A stretch of DNA of 64,000 bases from contig NZ_JACRSQ010000004.1 in NCBI RefSeq assembly GCF_014384895.1, positions 62,001 through 126,000 of the forward strand. Reading direction: 5' to 3'. Both the position numbers and the translations under genes were made by a program. This DNA is from Bianquea renquensis. Its GTDB lineage: Bacteria; Bacillota; Clostridia; Lachnospirales; Bianqueaceae. This document shows positions 51,085 through 59,661 of this stretch, in pieces; the first letter of the stretch is position 1, and each line of letters opens with the position of its first letter. Below the pieces are notes generated by a model that ran no database searches, had not been told where the DNA came from, and saw only the letters and a program-made list of their open reading frames with translations.

Positions 51085-51508
51085 AGGTCAGCAGGCGGGT
51101 TGCGCCGTGCCGTCTTACGCATTCGTTGAGGCCCGCCAAATGCTGTTCTTGGCAGTGGCCGTATAGAGTGACGCTTTGTCCCTGATCTTCATCCCGCCAA
51201 TCGCCGAGACTATCTGCAAGGGCAGAGATGGCGGCAGGCGGCACAGAATAGGAAGAAGCGGCACTCGTCATGGCGGGGTCCCATCCATATCCGAGACCGA
51301 TGGGCAGCAGCATGGAGGAGGATAGCGCCGCGGCGGCTGTAGTGGCAGACGCCTGCCCATACAGGTCCAGAGTGTGCCGCTCATTTTTTTCAGTCGGGCG
51401 GGATTGAATTTGAACATCCTCCACAAGGCCGCGCTCCCTCAGGCGGCCATACGCTAAGTCGGCCTCATCAGGATCCTGAAAAAATGCTTTGAAGGTGTAT
51501 CGCATCAT
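51068..51508 (-). CDS. Small uncharacterised protein
   Basis: A 146-residue protein I do not recognise. It has a strong ribosome binding site (AAAGGAGG) before its ATG, which supports it being real. The N-terminal 45 residues look like a ferredoxin-like alpha/beta segment (YTFKAFFQDPDEADLAYGRLRERG). A central Ala/Ser-rich stretch (ASATTAAAALSSSMLLPIGLG) resembles the hydrophobic loop of small stress proteins such as YflT, and the C-terminal part again has a short strand-helix unit. It overlaps the radA end tail-to-tail. Confidence 0.65.
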   Translation of the reverse strand: MMRYTFKAFFQDPDEADLAYGRLRERGLVEDVQIQSRPTEKNERHTLDLYGQASATTAAAALSSSMLLPIGLGYGWDPAMTSAASSYSVPPAAISALADSLGDWRDEDQGQSVTLYGHCQEQHLAGLNECVRRHGATRLLTSKTTF

Positions 51509-51645
51509 GGTACCTCCTTTCTACGTTAAGAAAACGATCCAATGTATCGACCTGCACAGTCGGATACATGTCTAGTTTGTCAAATCCATCGGGTCTCATC
51601 CTGTCAATTTCATGGTTTGTTTACAATTTTTTTCAACTTTATCTC

Positions 51646-51674
51646 TTGCAATCTGAAGGCGTATACAGTAAACT
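51646..51674 (+). promoter_or_regulatory. Promoter with an overlapping palindrome
   Basis: TTGCAA (51646-51651), 17 bp, TAAACT (51669-51674). A perfect inverted repeat TACAGTAAACTACTGTA (51664-51680) covers the -10 box and probably the start site, the usual place for a repressor operator. It precedes the membrane protein gene at 51738. Confidence 0.5.
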
Positions 51675-51737
51675 ACTGTATTATAGTGGACGCGAGGCAC
51701 AGAAACTGTCCCAAACTTGAGAAGGCGGTGTCAGGCT

Positions 51738-52496
51738 TTGTTAAAATATGAAAAAGAAAAAGAAAAAGCAGCGTTTAAAAAAATGACATTTAAAGAAAAA
51801 GCCGGTCATATTGTGATGTATTACCGATACCACATTTTGATCGGGATTGCTGTCATCGCCATTTTAGCATGGGCACTGAATCATTATATTATCAATCCCC
51901 CCAAAAAATCTTCCTTGACGCTTCTGTTTCACACCTCTGTCATGGATTCAGATAAGGTGCCGGACGTGCAGCAAGCGCTGAATGAGGCGTTTCCGGAGCT
52001 GTGCACGGAGGATAAGGAGGTGCAGATTACGACGCTGGCCACAGCATCCGGCGGCGACCCACAGGTGGAATATGCCACAGTCATGAAAGCCATGGCCATG
52101 GTGTCCGCGAAGGAATTGGATTTGATCATCGCGGACAGAGAGACGGGGTTGGATGATGTGGCGTCTGAGTATCTCAAACCGCTCCATGAGGTCTTTACCG
52201 AGGAGGAGATGGCTCGATTGCGTGAGTTGGCGGATCAGCAAGTTCAGGTTGACGAGGATGAGGACGGAGAGGAAAGGGAGTCGGGGATCGTCGAGGCGGA
52301 GCTCGTCACGACGGATATCGATACCGATGAGGAGATCGTATCCGGCCCCTATCCATATCTGATCAATATCTCCAACAATGAGACGATTCGCGAGATTTTT
52401 TACGATCAGGACATTTACGTGGGAGTCGTGGTGAATGCCACCAACGTGGAAGCTGTGAAAGAGATGATCTGGTATCTGCTATCGTCTCCCAATTAA
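51738..52496 (+). CDS. Uncharacterised membrane-anchored protein
   Basis: I chose TTG 51738, with AAGGCGG 9 bp upstream; TTG 51717 and ATG 51783 are alternatives in the same frame. The protein (about 252 residues) has a lysine-rich cytoplasmic N-terminus, one membrane segment (ILIGIAVIAILAWALNHYI) and an external domain. That domain resembles a periplasmic-binding-type fold (LTLLFHTSVMDSDKV, LDLIIADRETGLDDVASEYLKPL) and has an acidic linker (VDEDEDGEERE). Similar proteins with a YYRYHI segment are common in clostridia and have no known function. Confidence 0.75.
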   Translation: MLKYEKEKEKAAFKKMTFKEKAGHIVMYYRYHILIGIAVIAILAWALNHYIINPPKKSSLTLLFHTSVMDSDKVPDVQQALNEAFPELCTEDKEVQITTLATASGGDPQVEYATVMKAMAMVSAKELDLIIADRETGLDDVASEYLKPLHEVFTEEEMARLRELADQQVQVDEDEDGEERESGIVEAELVTTDIDTDEEIVSGPYPYLINISNNETIREIFYDQDIYVGVVVNATNVEAVKEMIWYLLSSPN

Positions 52497-52664
52497 AACG
52501 AAGAGGAGCTATGGAAAAACGAGAATTTTAAACCGCATATGGCACTATGGTCAAAAGAAATTCCAGGGAGCCGGCATAAAATTCTGTTTTGCTGTAGCCT
52601 CCTCTTTTTTTCCCCAAAAGTGGAGAATAATTTTCATAAAAAGTTAGAAAGGCGATAATTCGCA

Positions 52665-52693
52665 TTGACAAGAATACGCGAAAAAGGTAAAAT
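52665..52693 (+). promoter_or_regulatory. purC promoter
   Basis: TTGACA (52665-52670), 17 bp, TAAAAT (52688-52693) lies 43 bp upstream of purC. No purine riboswitch or PurR box was recognised in the 240-bp interval. A loose GGAG/CTCC stem followed by seven T ends near 52610 and probably terminates the upstream gene. Confidence 0.78.
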
Positions 52694-52735
52694 AAACTGG
52701 TATGGGAAGGGAATAACAGAAAGGGTGAATGGAGA

Positions 52736-53446
52736 ATGGAAAAGAAAGAATTGCTCTATGAGGGCAAAGCGAAAAAAGTATTTACGACAGACGATCCTGA
52801 AGTTCTGATTGTATCCTATAAAGATGATGCGACAGCGTTTAACGGGCTGAAGAAGGGGACGATTGAGGGAAAGTCCGCCATCAACAATCAGATGAGCAAC
52901 AACTTGATGAAGCTTTTGGAGACCAAAGGCGTGCCCACGCATCTCATTGAAGAGCTGAATGAGAGGGAGACGGCTGTGCGCAGAGTGTCCATCGTCCCGT
53001 TGGAGGTTATCGTGCGGAACGTGGCGGCCGGCAGCCTTAGCAAGCGCTTGGGCCTTCCGGAAGGAACGATGATGAAGAGGACAGTCTTAGAGTACTGTTA
53101 CAAGAATGACGATCTCGGAGATCCCATGGTGAATGAGTATCATATTTACGCTATGGACTTGGCTACGGAGCAGGAATTGGCCGACATTGCAAAAATGGCA
53201 TTTACTGTCAACGATGTGTTGCGCAACTATTTAAAGGATCTCAACATTGATCTGATCGATTTCAAGATTGAATTTGGCCGCACCTCCGATGGCACTGTGA
53301 TCTTGGCCGACGAGATCTCTCCTGACACCTGCCGGTTCTGGGATTCCAGCACGGGAGAGAAGCTGGACAAAGACCGTTTCCGCCGAGACATGGGCGGCGT
53401 CGAGGACGCCTATCAGGAAGTATTTAAGCGTCTTATGGGGCATTGA
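52736..53446 (+). CDS. purC: Phosphoribosylaminoimidazole-succinocarboxamide synthase
   Basis: A 236-residue SAICAR synthetase. It has LLYEGKAKKVFTTDDPEVLIVSYKDDATAFNG at the ATP site (written here as its two recognisable parts YEGKAKK and DDATAFNG), EVIVRNVAAGSL and ADEISPDTCRFWD. It joins aspartate to CAIR in purine synthesis. The length is typical. It is followed by a hairpin and then purM. Confidence 0.96.
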   Translation: MEKKELLYEGKAKKVFTTDDPEVLIVSYKDDATAFNGLKKGTIEGKSAINNQMSNNLMKLLETKGVPTHLIEELNERETAVRRVSIVPLEVIVRNVAAGSLSKRLGLPEGTMMKRTVLEYCYKNDDLGDPMVNEYHIYAMDLATEQELADIAKMAFTVNDVLRNYLKDLNIDLIDFKIEFGRTSDGTVILADEISPDTCRFWDSSTGEKLDKDRFRRDMGGVEDAYQEVFKRLMGH

Positions 53447-53455
53447 TCCCTTTTC

Positions 53456-53487
53456 GCACGAAGCGCCTAGCGTATCGTGCATTTTTT
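53456..53487 (+). terminator. Hairpin between purC and purM
   Basis: GCACGAAGCGC pairs with GCGTATCGTGC across CTA with one mismatch and one G-U pair, then six T. No promoter is seen between it and purM, so it may be a partial terminator that lowers downstream expression. Confidence 0.7.
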
Positions 53488-53548
53488 ACTGGTAAAAGAC
53501 ATTTTGCTGACGACAGATAGGTATGGACAAGCCGGAATGGAGGTTATC

Positions 53549-54592
53549 ATGGCAATCGAGTATAAAAATGCAGGGGTTGACGTAGAGGCTGGCTATAAAG
53601 CGGTATCCCTCATGAAGGAGCATGTTAAGAGAACGTTTAACCAGCGGGTTATCACGGATCTAGGTGGATTCGGAGGATTGTTCTCCATCGCAGGGATGGA
53701 GATGCGGGAACCAGTGCTGGTATCTGGAACCGATGGGGTGGGCACGAAATTAAAGCTTGCGTTTTTGATGGATCAGCATGACACGGTGGGCATCGACGCA
53801 GTTGCGATGTGCGTCAATGATATCGTGTGTAGCGGGGCCACCCCTTTATTCTTCCTGGACTATATCGCCTGCGGCAAGAATACGCCGGAGAAAATTGCCT
53901 GCATTGTAAAAGGTGTGGCGGAAGGCTGCGTGCAAAGTGGAGCGGCCCTCATCGGCGGAGAGACGGCGGAGATGCCCGGTTTCTACCCGGAGGATGAATA
54001 TGATATCGCCGGATTTGCCGTAGGGATCGTGGACAAGAGCGACATTATCGACGGCTCCCATGTGCGGGAAGGCGACGCGCTTGTTGGAATCGCATCCAGC
54101 GGTGTGCACAGCAATGGCTTCTCCCTTGTCCGCAAACTATTTGGTCTGAACGGCGATAAGGCGAAGGAGACCATCGAGACTTACTATGATGACCTGGGCA
54201 AAACTTTGGGCGAAGCGCTGTTGGCGCCGACGAAAATCTATGTCAAGGCCATCGCATCGCTGAAACAGGCGGTGACGGTCAAAGCCATCAGCCATGTGAC
54301 CGGAGGTGGATTCTACGAGAATATTCCGAGAATGCTTCCCCCTCACACAGCCGCGCAGATCGAGAGAGGCAGCTGGCCGATTCTCCCCATTTTCCCTCTG
54401 ATGCAGCGGCTCGGGGATATAAGTGAGAAGGGCATGTTCAATACCTTTAACATGGGAATTGGAATGGTTGTGGCTGTAGCGAGAGACGATGTGCCTGCGG
54501 CTATCGCCGCCATTGAAGCGGCGGGAGAAAAGGCGTATGAGATGGGGCAGATCGTCGGATCCGCGGATGAAACGCCGGGTGTGATTCTATGA
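53549..54592 (+). CDS. purM: Phosphoribosylformylglycinamidine cyclo-ligase
   Basis: The start is ATG 53549, with GGAGG 5 bp upstream; an ATG at 53537 overlaps that site. The 347-residue AIR synthetase has AGVDVEAGYKAV, VSGTDGVGTKLKLA, GGETAEMPGFY and the C-terminal FNMGIGMVV. It closes the imidazole ring. Its end overlaps purN as ATGA. Confidence 0.96.
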   Translation: MAIEYKNAGVDVEAGYKAVSLMKEHVKRTFNQRVITDLGGFGGLFSIAGMEMREPVLVSGTDGVGTKLKLAFLMDQHDTVGIDAVAMCVNDIVCSGATPLFFLDYIACGKNTPEKIACIVKGVAEGCVQSGAALIGGETAEMPGFYPEDEYDIAGFAVGIVDKSDIIDGSHVREGDALVGIASSGVHSNGFSLVRKLFGLNGDKAKETIETYYDDLGKTLGEALLAPTKIYVKAIASLKQAVTVKAISHVTGGGFYENIPRMLPPHTAAQIERGSWPILPIFPLMQRLGDISEKGMFNTFNMGIGMVVAVARDDVPAAIAAIEAAGEKAYEMGQIVGSADETPGVIL

Positions 54593-55221
54593 TGAGAGCG
54601 GCGGTCTTGGTGTCCGGCGGCGGAACCAATCTACAGGCACTGCTGGATGCACAGAAGGCAGGGCAAATTCCCGGCGTTGAGTTTGTCCTTGTCATCAGCA
54701 ATCGAAAGCAGGCGTATGCCCTTGAGAGGGCTCGCTTGGCGGGGATTGAGGGCGTCTATCTTCCCACGGTTCGCTACGAGAACCGAGAAGAGTACCATAT
54801 GGCACTTCGGGATCTATTGCTGGATCACCACATTGATGTCATTCTATTGGCCGGTTTTCTTGTAGTGCTGGGCAAACCGGTGATGGAGGCATTTGCTGGG
54901 CGAATCTTGAACATTCACCCTTCCCTGATTCCGTCTTTCTGTGGAGATGGATTTTACGGATTGAAGGTCCACGAGGAAGTCCTTCGGAGGGGTGTCAAGG
55001 TCACGGGAGCTACGGTTCATTTCGTCGATGAGGGAACGGACACAGGGCCGATTATTTTGCAGAAAGCGGTGGACGTGGCGCAGGATGATACGCCGGAGAC
55101 ACTGCAAAAGAGGGTCATGGAGCAGGCGGAATGGGTGATCTTTCCAAAAGCGGTCGCGCTTTTTGCCGCAGGCCGGCTGAAAATCGAGAATGGACGAGTC
55201 CGGATTCTGGAGGAGGAATAG
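54589..55221 (+). CDS. purN: Phosphoribosylglycinamide formyltransferase
   Basis: A 210-residue folate-dependent GAR transformylase. It has VLVSGGGTNLQALLD, the folate-site region FLVVLGKPVMEAF, the catalytic asparagine and histidine in ILNIHPSLIPSF, and VHFVDEGTDTGPII with the catalytic aspartate. It overlaps purM by 4 bp and is followed by purD. Confidence 0.95.
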   Translation: MMRAAVLVSGGGTNLQALLDAQKAGQIPGVEFVLVISNRKQAYALERARLAGIEGVYLPTVRYENREEYHMALRDLLLDHHIDVILLAGFLVVLGKPVMEAFAGRILNIHPSLIPSFCGDGFYGLKVHEEVLRRGVKVTGATVHFVDEGTDTGPIILQKAVDVAQDDTPETLQKRVMEQAEWVIFPKAVALFAAGRLKIENGRVRILEEE

Positions 55222-55225
55222 ACAG

Positions 55226-56491
55226 ATGAAAATCTTAGTCGTTGGAAGCGGAGGAAGGGAGCACGCCATTGTCTGGAAGCTCTCCCAAAGCCCAAAAGCG
55301 GAGACAATCTACTGTGCCCCAGGAAACGCGGGAATTGCGGAGATGGCACAGTGCGTGGATATTAAGGCCACCGATATCGAGGCGTTGGTTTCGTTTGCGA
55401 AAGAACATGCCATCGATCTGACCGTCATCGGCATGGATGATCCCCTGATGCTAGGAGTCGTCGATGCCTTTGAAGCGGCGGGGCTGCGTGTATTTGGGCC
55501 GAGAAAGAATGCGGCGATCATTGAGGGAAGCAAAGCCTTTTCCAAGAAGTTGATGCAGAAATATGGGATTCCCACTGCCGCTTTCTGGGAATTTACCGAC
55601 AGCGAAGAGGCGAAATCTTTCCTGCGGGATCATAATACCTATCCCATCGTATTGAAAGCGGATGGTCTGGCTTTGGGCAAAGGCGTTTTGATTTGCCACA
55701 CGGAAGAGGAGGCCCTAGCTGGCGTCGATGAGATCATGGTGGACAAGAAATTTGGAGCGGCCGGCGACGCCATGGTCATCGAGGAGTTTATGACGGGCCC
55801 TGAAGTCTCGGTGCTGTCTTTTTGCGATGGCAAAACTGTAAAACCCATGGTTTCAGCCCAGGACCATAAGCGGGCTTTGGACAACGATGAGGGGTTGAAT
55901 ACTGGCGGAATGGGAACCTTCTCCCCGAGTCAGTATTATACGCCGGAGATACAGGCATATGCGGAGGAGCATATTTTTAAGCCGACATTGGCCGCCATGG
56001 CCGCTGAGGGGAGACCCTTCACAGGAATTTTATTCTTCGGCCTGATGCTGACGGAGAATGGGCCGAAAGTGCTGGAGTATAACGCGCGGTTTGGCGACCC
56101 GGAGACGCAGGTGGTGCTGCCTCGCCTGGAGACGGATTTGGTTGATATTGTGGAGGCTTGCATCGATGGAACCCTGGCACAGATGGATATCCAATGGGCG
56201 GATAACGCCGCGGTCTGTGTCGTGCTGGCATCCGGAGGCTATCCCTTGCACTATGCAAAGGGATATCCAATCCAGGGGCTCCATGCCTTTGACGGGCGGA
56301 CGGATCTTATGATCTTTCACGCGGGAACGGCGAAAAACGAAGAAGGGCAGATTGTAACCAATGGAGGCCGCGTGCTGGGCGTTGTTGCTCTGGACCGCGA
56401 TTTAAATGCCGCCATTGCGAAAGCATATGCCAACATAGGCGCGGTTACCTTTGCCGATGTTCATTATCGGAGGGATATCGGGCGAAAATGA
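55226..56491 (+). CDS. purD: Phosphoribosylamine-glycine ligase
   Basis: The start is ATG 55226, after GGAGGAA. The 421-residue ATP-grasp enzyme has ILVVGSGGREHA, VLKADGLALGKGV, EEFMTGPEVS and YNARFGDPETQ. It joins glycine to phosphoribosylamine. It is the last gene of this purine operon; purE, purF, purH, purL and purQ are not in the window. Confidence 0.96.
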   Translation: MKILVVGSGGREHAIVWKLSQSPKAETIYCAPGNAGIAEMAQCVDIKATDIEALVSFAKEHAIDLTVIGMDDPLMLGVVDAFEAAGLRVFGPRKNAAIIEGSKAFSKKLMQKYGIPTAAFWEFTDSEEAKSFLRDHNTYPIVLKADGLALGKGVLICHTEEEALAGVDEIMVDKKFGAAGDAMVIEEFMTGPEVSVLSFCDGKTVKPMVSAQDHKRALDNDEGLNTGGMGTFSPSQYYTPEIQAYAEEHIFKPTLAAMAAEGRPFTGILFFGLMLTENGPKVLEYNARFGDPETQVVLPRLETDLVDIVEACIDGTLAQMDIQWADNAAVCVVLASGGYPLHYAKGYPIQGLHAFDGRTDLMIFHAGTAKNEEGQIVTNGGRVLGVVALDRDLNAAIAKAYANIGAVTFADVHYRRDIGRK

Positions 56492-56505
56492 ACGCGGATC
56501 ATGCG

Positions 56506-56548
56506 AAAACCCCTTAGGGAGATTGAACCGTTTCCCTAAGGGGTTTTT
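56506..56548 (+). terminator. Purine operon terminator
   Basis: AAAACCCCTTAGGGA pairs with TCCCTAAGGGGTTTTT around an 11-nt loop. This is a strong rho-independent terminator 14 bp after purD; the A/T ends also suit the convergent GH31 gene. Confidence 0.93.
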
Positions 56549-56595
56549 CTGAGAGTCCGCCGTAAAGGGGACCTAGATCCGCAGAAATGAAAGTT

Positions 56596-58596
56596 TTATT
56601 CGACGAAAATCCAGTTGGATATCTCATAGGTTTGAACCTTGCGGGTATCCGCTGTGAGGTGTCCCGTCATGCGGCCATCGACACGTGTTGCCTCAAGATA
56701 TAGATAGCCGTACTCCCCTGTCTCGTAGCCAAAGGTCTCCCCGTCGTCGTCGTACAGGACGAGGCTCGTATCCTCTGCGCCGAAACAGACAAGTTCCAAT
56801 GGGATGGAAATCCCAGCTGCTGGGACATGGTCGTACGCGGGCATGAGTGGCAGAATGGCGCCGGAGCGAACAAAAACAGGGAGTCGGGAGATGGGGAGGT
56901 ACAGATCATGCCATTGCCCACCTGCGTAGTATTCATGGGTGTCCAAGGCGTACCAGCCTCCTTCGGGAAGATATACCCGGCGGGAAGACTCACCTGGAAA
57001 TAGGGGAGCCACGAGAAGGGCATCGCCCAGCATGTACTGATCATCGAGGGAGGCACAGCTGCGCTCACTGAATTCCAAGGCCATGGCGCGGATGGGTGGT
57101 TTTCCAGCGAAATGGAAGTCGGCAAGGGTATTGTAGAGATACGGGACGAGCCGCATATGGAGGGCTAACAGGTTGCGAACAATGGGGGCCACATCTTCAA
57201 AGTCCCAAGGTTTCACACCGCTAGCCCATGCGTTCAGCTGCGTGTGAAGCGAAAAAGCAGAGACTTGCATTCGGCGGACCCATTCTTCGCCGCTGGAGGC
57301 ACCGCATACCTCTGGGGACCATAGGAGGCCTGAGAAACCTGAGTTGCAGAGCATCCGAACATACTCCCGGAGATCAGTTCGATCACTGTAGAAAGCAAAG
57401 GGATAGCCACAGCCTCCCAGATTGCCGGCGCGGACCATGCTGTAGGTTCGCGTATTTTTCTCGCGGAACAGTGCATCCTGATTTTTTGTGAGCAACATTC
57501 CTAAAATCTGATTCATTTGCACTCCATCCAGACCTGATGGAAAATGGGCGTGGGAGGGAAGAGAGGCATCGCATTCATCGATCTTATAGCCGGAAACGCC
57601 AATGGAAAGATGGTCGCGTCTGTGCTGATTCTGCATAGCCGTTAGCACTGCGGGCTGAGTATAATCGGGAAGCTCTCCGCTCCAGTTGGCATAATCGGAT
57701 AGATGGGGACGGACCGTCTCATAGAACTCGCAACAGGGGGCAACATATCCATGCTCCCAAAGATTGATATGGAAGCCTTTGTCGGCCGCCGCCTGCACAA
57801 AACCGGCTGGGTCGGGAAATCGACCGGGATCCCAGGCGTAGGAGCAGGGGTAAGAAAAGGTCTGCCACCCAGGTTCCAGACCGATGACGTCGCAGGGAAT
57901 CTGGTGCGCCCGTATTTCCGCCATCTCCGCCAGTGCTTCCTGATCTGAGTAGACCATGGGCACCCGATGCCAGAATCCTAACCCCCAACGGGGCGGAAGG
58001 GCGCCGCCGCCTGCGTACAGTATGTAGCGCCGCACTGCGTCAAGCATGGAAGGGCCAGAGAAAAAGTAGAGGTCCGCACTGTTGCCAGGGATGACGGCCT
58101 CCCAGCAATGAAAGGGGACGTCTGGGGTCCAGTTTGGCGTCGTGGCCCTGTGTTTCGGGTAGAGTGGCAGTTCGGTAGGCTGCGTACATCCACAGTAAAA
58201 TGTGGCGGGCTGGAGCGAATCGACGGCAACGCCGTATCCGCGGCTGGACACAAGAAAGGGAACCGGCGCTACGTTAGCCCCGGAATCCGCGGTGGGATAG
58301 CTGTTGACACTGAGAGAGCGAGTCCGGCCGCGATGGTTGACAGATGTCATCTGAAGGCCTAAACCATAGAGGTCCTCCATCTCAGTCAAGGAAAAACGGA
58401 TGACAATGCGGTTGTCGTCCGTCCGAGCGCAAGGCGAGAAGGAAAACTCGGGCATGGGCGTGTCAGGGAGGGAAGTGAGGGAGTCCAGAGCGGGAGGCGC
58501 CGCGGCTAGGGTCATAGGCGTCACAGAGGTGGGGGCTCCAAGGCGGGCTCTCCAGATGCCTGGGGCAAGGGAAGTCCAGGTCAGGGCTTGCATCAT
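56596..58596 (-). CDS. Glycoside hydrolase family 31 protein
   Basis: A 666-residue GH31 enzyme. It has an N-terminal beta-sandwich and a TIM barrel with WGLGFWHRVPMVYSDQEAL, the nucleophile aspartate in SGYKIDECDAS, and the later barrel motif CGYPFAFYSDRTD. A C-terminal beta domain (YLPEGGWYALDTHEYY) follows. Members are alpha-glucosidases, alpha-xylosidases or sulfoquinovosidases. The KIDECD sequence differs from the DMNE of common alpha-glucosidases, so specificity is open. There is no signal peptide, so it is cytoplasmic. Confidence 0.9.
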   Translation of the reverse strand: MMQALTWTSLAPGIWRARLGAPTSVTPMTLAAAPPALDSLTSLPDTPMPEFSFSPCARTDDNRIVIRFSLTEMEDLYGLGLQMTSVNHRGRTRSLSVNSYPTADSGANVAPVPFLVSSRGYGVAVDSLQPATFYCGCTQPTELPLYPKHRATTPNWTPDVPFHCWEAVIPGNSADLYFFSGPSMLDAVRRYILYAGGGALPPRWGLGFWHRVPMVYSDQEALAEMAEIRAHQIPCDVIGLEPGWQTFSYPCSYAWDPGRFPDPAGFVQAAADKGFHINLWEHGYVAPCCEFYETVRPHLSDYANWSGELPDYTQPAVLTAMQNQHRRDHLSIGVSGYKIDECDASLPSHAHFPSGLDGVQMNQILGMLLTKNQDALFREKNTRTYSMVRAGNLGGCGYPFAFYSDRTDLREYVRMLCNSGFSGLLWSPEVCGASSGEEWVRRMQVSAFSLHTQLNAWASGVKPWDFEDVAPIVRNLLALHMRLVPYLYNTLADFHFAGKPPIRAMALEFSERSCASLDDQYMLGDALLVAPLFPGESSRRVYLPEGGWYALDTHEYYAGGQWHDLYLPISRLPVFVRSGAILPLMPAYDHVPAAGISIPLELVCFGAEDTSLVLYDDDGETFGYETGEYGYLYLEATRVDGRMTGHLTADTRKVQTYEISNWIFVE

Positions 58597-58624
58597 TTCG
58601 GTACTCTCCTTTTTTCAAAGTTTT

Positions 58625-58658
58625 TACCAATGGTACTACAAAAAAATGGAAAAGTCAA
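58625..58658 (-). promoter_or_regulatory. GH31 promoter with operator-like repeat
   Basis: On the minus strand TTGACT (58658-58653), 17 bp, TACCAT (58635-58630). The inverted repeat TACCAATGGTA (58625-58635) covers the -10 box, as expected of a LacI/GalR-type sugar repressor site. No such repressor is encoded in the window. Confidence 0.55.
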
Positions 58659-58678
58659 TGACAAAAATTCGAAGAAGG

Positions 58679-58707
58679 TTGCAAAGCATAGAAATGCGGG
58701 GTATAAT
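58679..58707 (+). promoter_or_regulatory. yqeY promoter
   Basis: TTGCAA (58679-58684), 17 bp, TATAAT (58702-58707) lies 40 bp before the yqeY start, divergent from the GH31 promoter. Confidence 0.75.
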
Positions 58708-58747
58708 GAGACTAACTGCATTTCATAAGCTAAGGGAGGAAATCACA

Positions 58748-59197
58748 ATGAGTAAAATGGATGTTGTTCGCCAGGAGATGGTCAAGGCCATGAAAAATAA
58801 GGATGCACAGCGCAAAGAAACCCTGTCGCTGCTGTTGTCAGCCTTAAAGGCGAAATATATTGATAAGCGCGATGAACTGACGGAGGAGGAAGAAAATGCC
58901 ATCGTTTTAAAAGAGATCAAGCAGACGCAGGAGACAATGGAGGCTACGCCAGCGGATCGAACAGAGATTCTGGAAGAATGCAGGCTCCGGCTGGAGGTCT
59001 TAAAGGAATTTGCACCTAAGATGATGGGGGAAGATGAAATTCGCGACGCAATTTCCAAGGTGCTGGCCGATCTGGGGATTGAAGCGCCAACGGCAAGGGA
59101 TAAAGGACAGATTATGAAAAATCTGATGCCATTGGTGAAGGGGAAGGCCGATGGTTCCCTGGTCAATCAACTGGTTGGAGAGGTACTCTCCCAGTAA
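58748..59197 (+). CDS. yqeY: GatB/YqeY domain protein
   Basis: The start is ATG 58748, with AAGGGAGGA 7 bp upstream. The 149-residue protein matches YqeY, which resembles the tRNA-binding tail of amidotransferase subunit GatB. It has VRQEMVKAMKNKDAQRKETL at the start and a C-terminal GQIMKNLMPLVKGKADGSLVNQ-type helix (here residues 125-146). Its biochemical role is not settled. It is a single-gene unit ending at a hairpin. Confidence 0.93.
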   Translation: MSKMDVVRQEMVKAMKNKDAQRKETLSLLLSALKAKYIDKRDELTEEEENAIVLKEIKQTQETMEATPADRTEILEECRLRLEVLKEFAPKMMGEDEIRDAISKVLADLGIEAPTARDKGQIMKNLMPLVKGKADGSLVNQLVGEVLSQ

Positions 59198-59235
59198 AGG
59201 GAGTATCAGATTCCTATATTGCCCAATAAAAGCAG

Positions 59236-59269
59236 CCCTATCATATCCGTCCTGGCAATGATAGGGTTT
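59236..59269 (+). terminator. yqeY terminator
   Basis: CCCTATCAT (59236-59244) pairs with ATGATAGGG (59258-59266), followed by TTT. The T run is short, so efficiency is uncertain. Confidence 0.6.
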
Positions 59270-59329
59270 CGCAGTGAAAGCGGGTTAATACAAAGCGGGC
59301 CTCATCCTCTGAGACCCGCCAAATCAGAA

Positions 59330-59402
59330 AGCTCCCGGGCAGACTTGAACTGCTGACCTCCGCCTTACCAAGGCGACGCTCTGCCGACTGAGCTACAGGA
59401 GC
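59330..59402 (-). tRNA. tRNA-Thr (anticodon GGT)
   Basis: Read on the minus strand, the acceptor arms are GCTCCTG and CGGGAGC (one G-U pair). The D-arm is GCTC/GAGC, the anticodon loop is TTGGTAA with anticodon GGT, and the T-arm carries TTCAAGT. No CCA is encoded. A GC-rich hairpin just downstream (59294-59320) may end the transcript. Confidence 0.95.
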
Positions 59403-59433
59403 ACGACGTCCATTTAGGCCGTCAACGCTAAAT

Positions 59434-59462
59434 ATAATAGCATATGGGACAATAAAAGTCAA
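59434..59462 (-). promoter_or_regulatory. tRNA-Thr promoter
   Basis: On the minus strand TTGACT (59462-59457), 17 bp, TATTAT (59439-59434), 32 bp upstream of the tRNA. The rest of the 59463-59661 interval shows only an inverted repeat ATGTG-N6-CACAT (59605-59620) before the XRE gene, perhaps its own operator, and TATACT at 59631. Confidence 0.75.
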
Positions 59463-59661
59463 CCTTTTTTTGTAAATAATCGAAAAATAGATGATACAAC
59501 GCCGCGCAAGCCCATTATCACAGCCACTTTGTGGAAAACGAATCGACAATCGGGATTTATAGGTACTCAACCAGCGGTAGAGTGGGCAGAAATCAACCGT
59601 CAGTATGTGTTACTTCACATCAATTCCCGATATACTTGAGCCATGAAAGGAGGTGCCCGAT

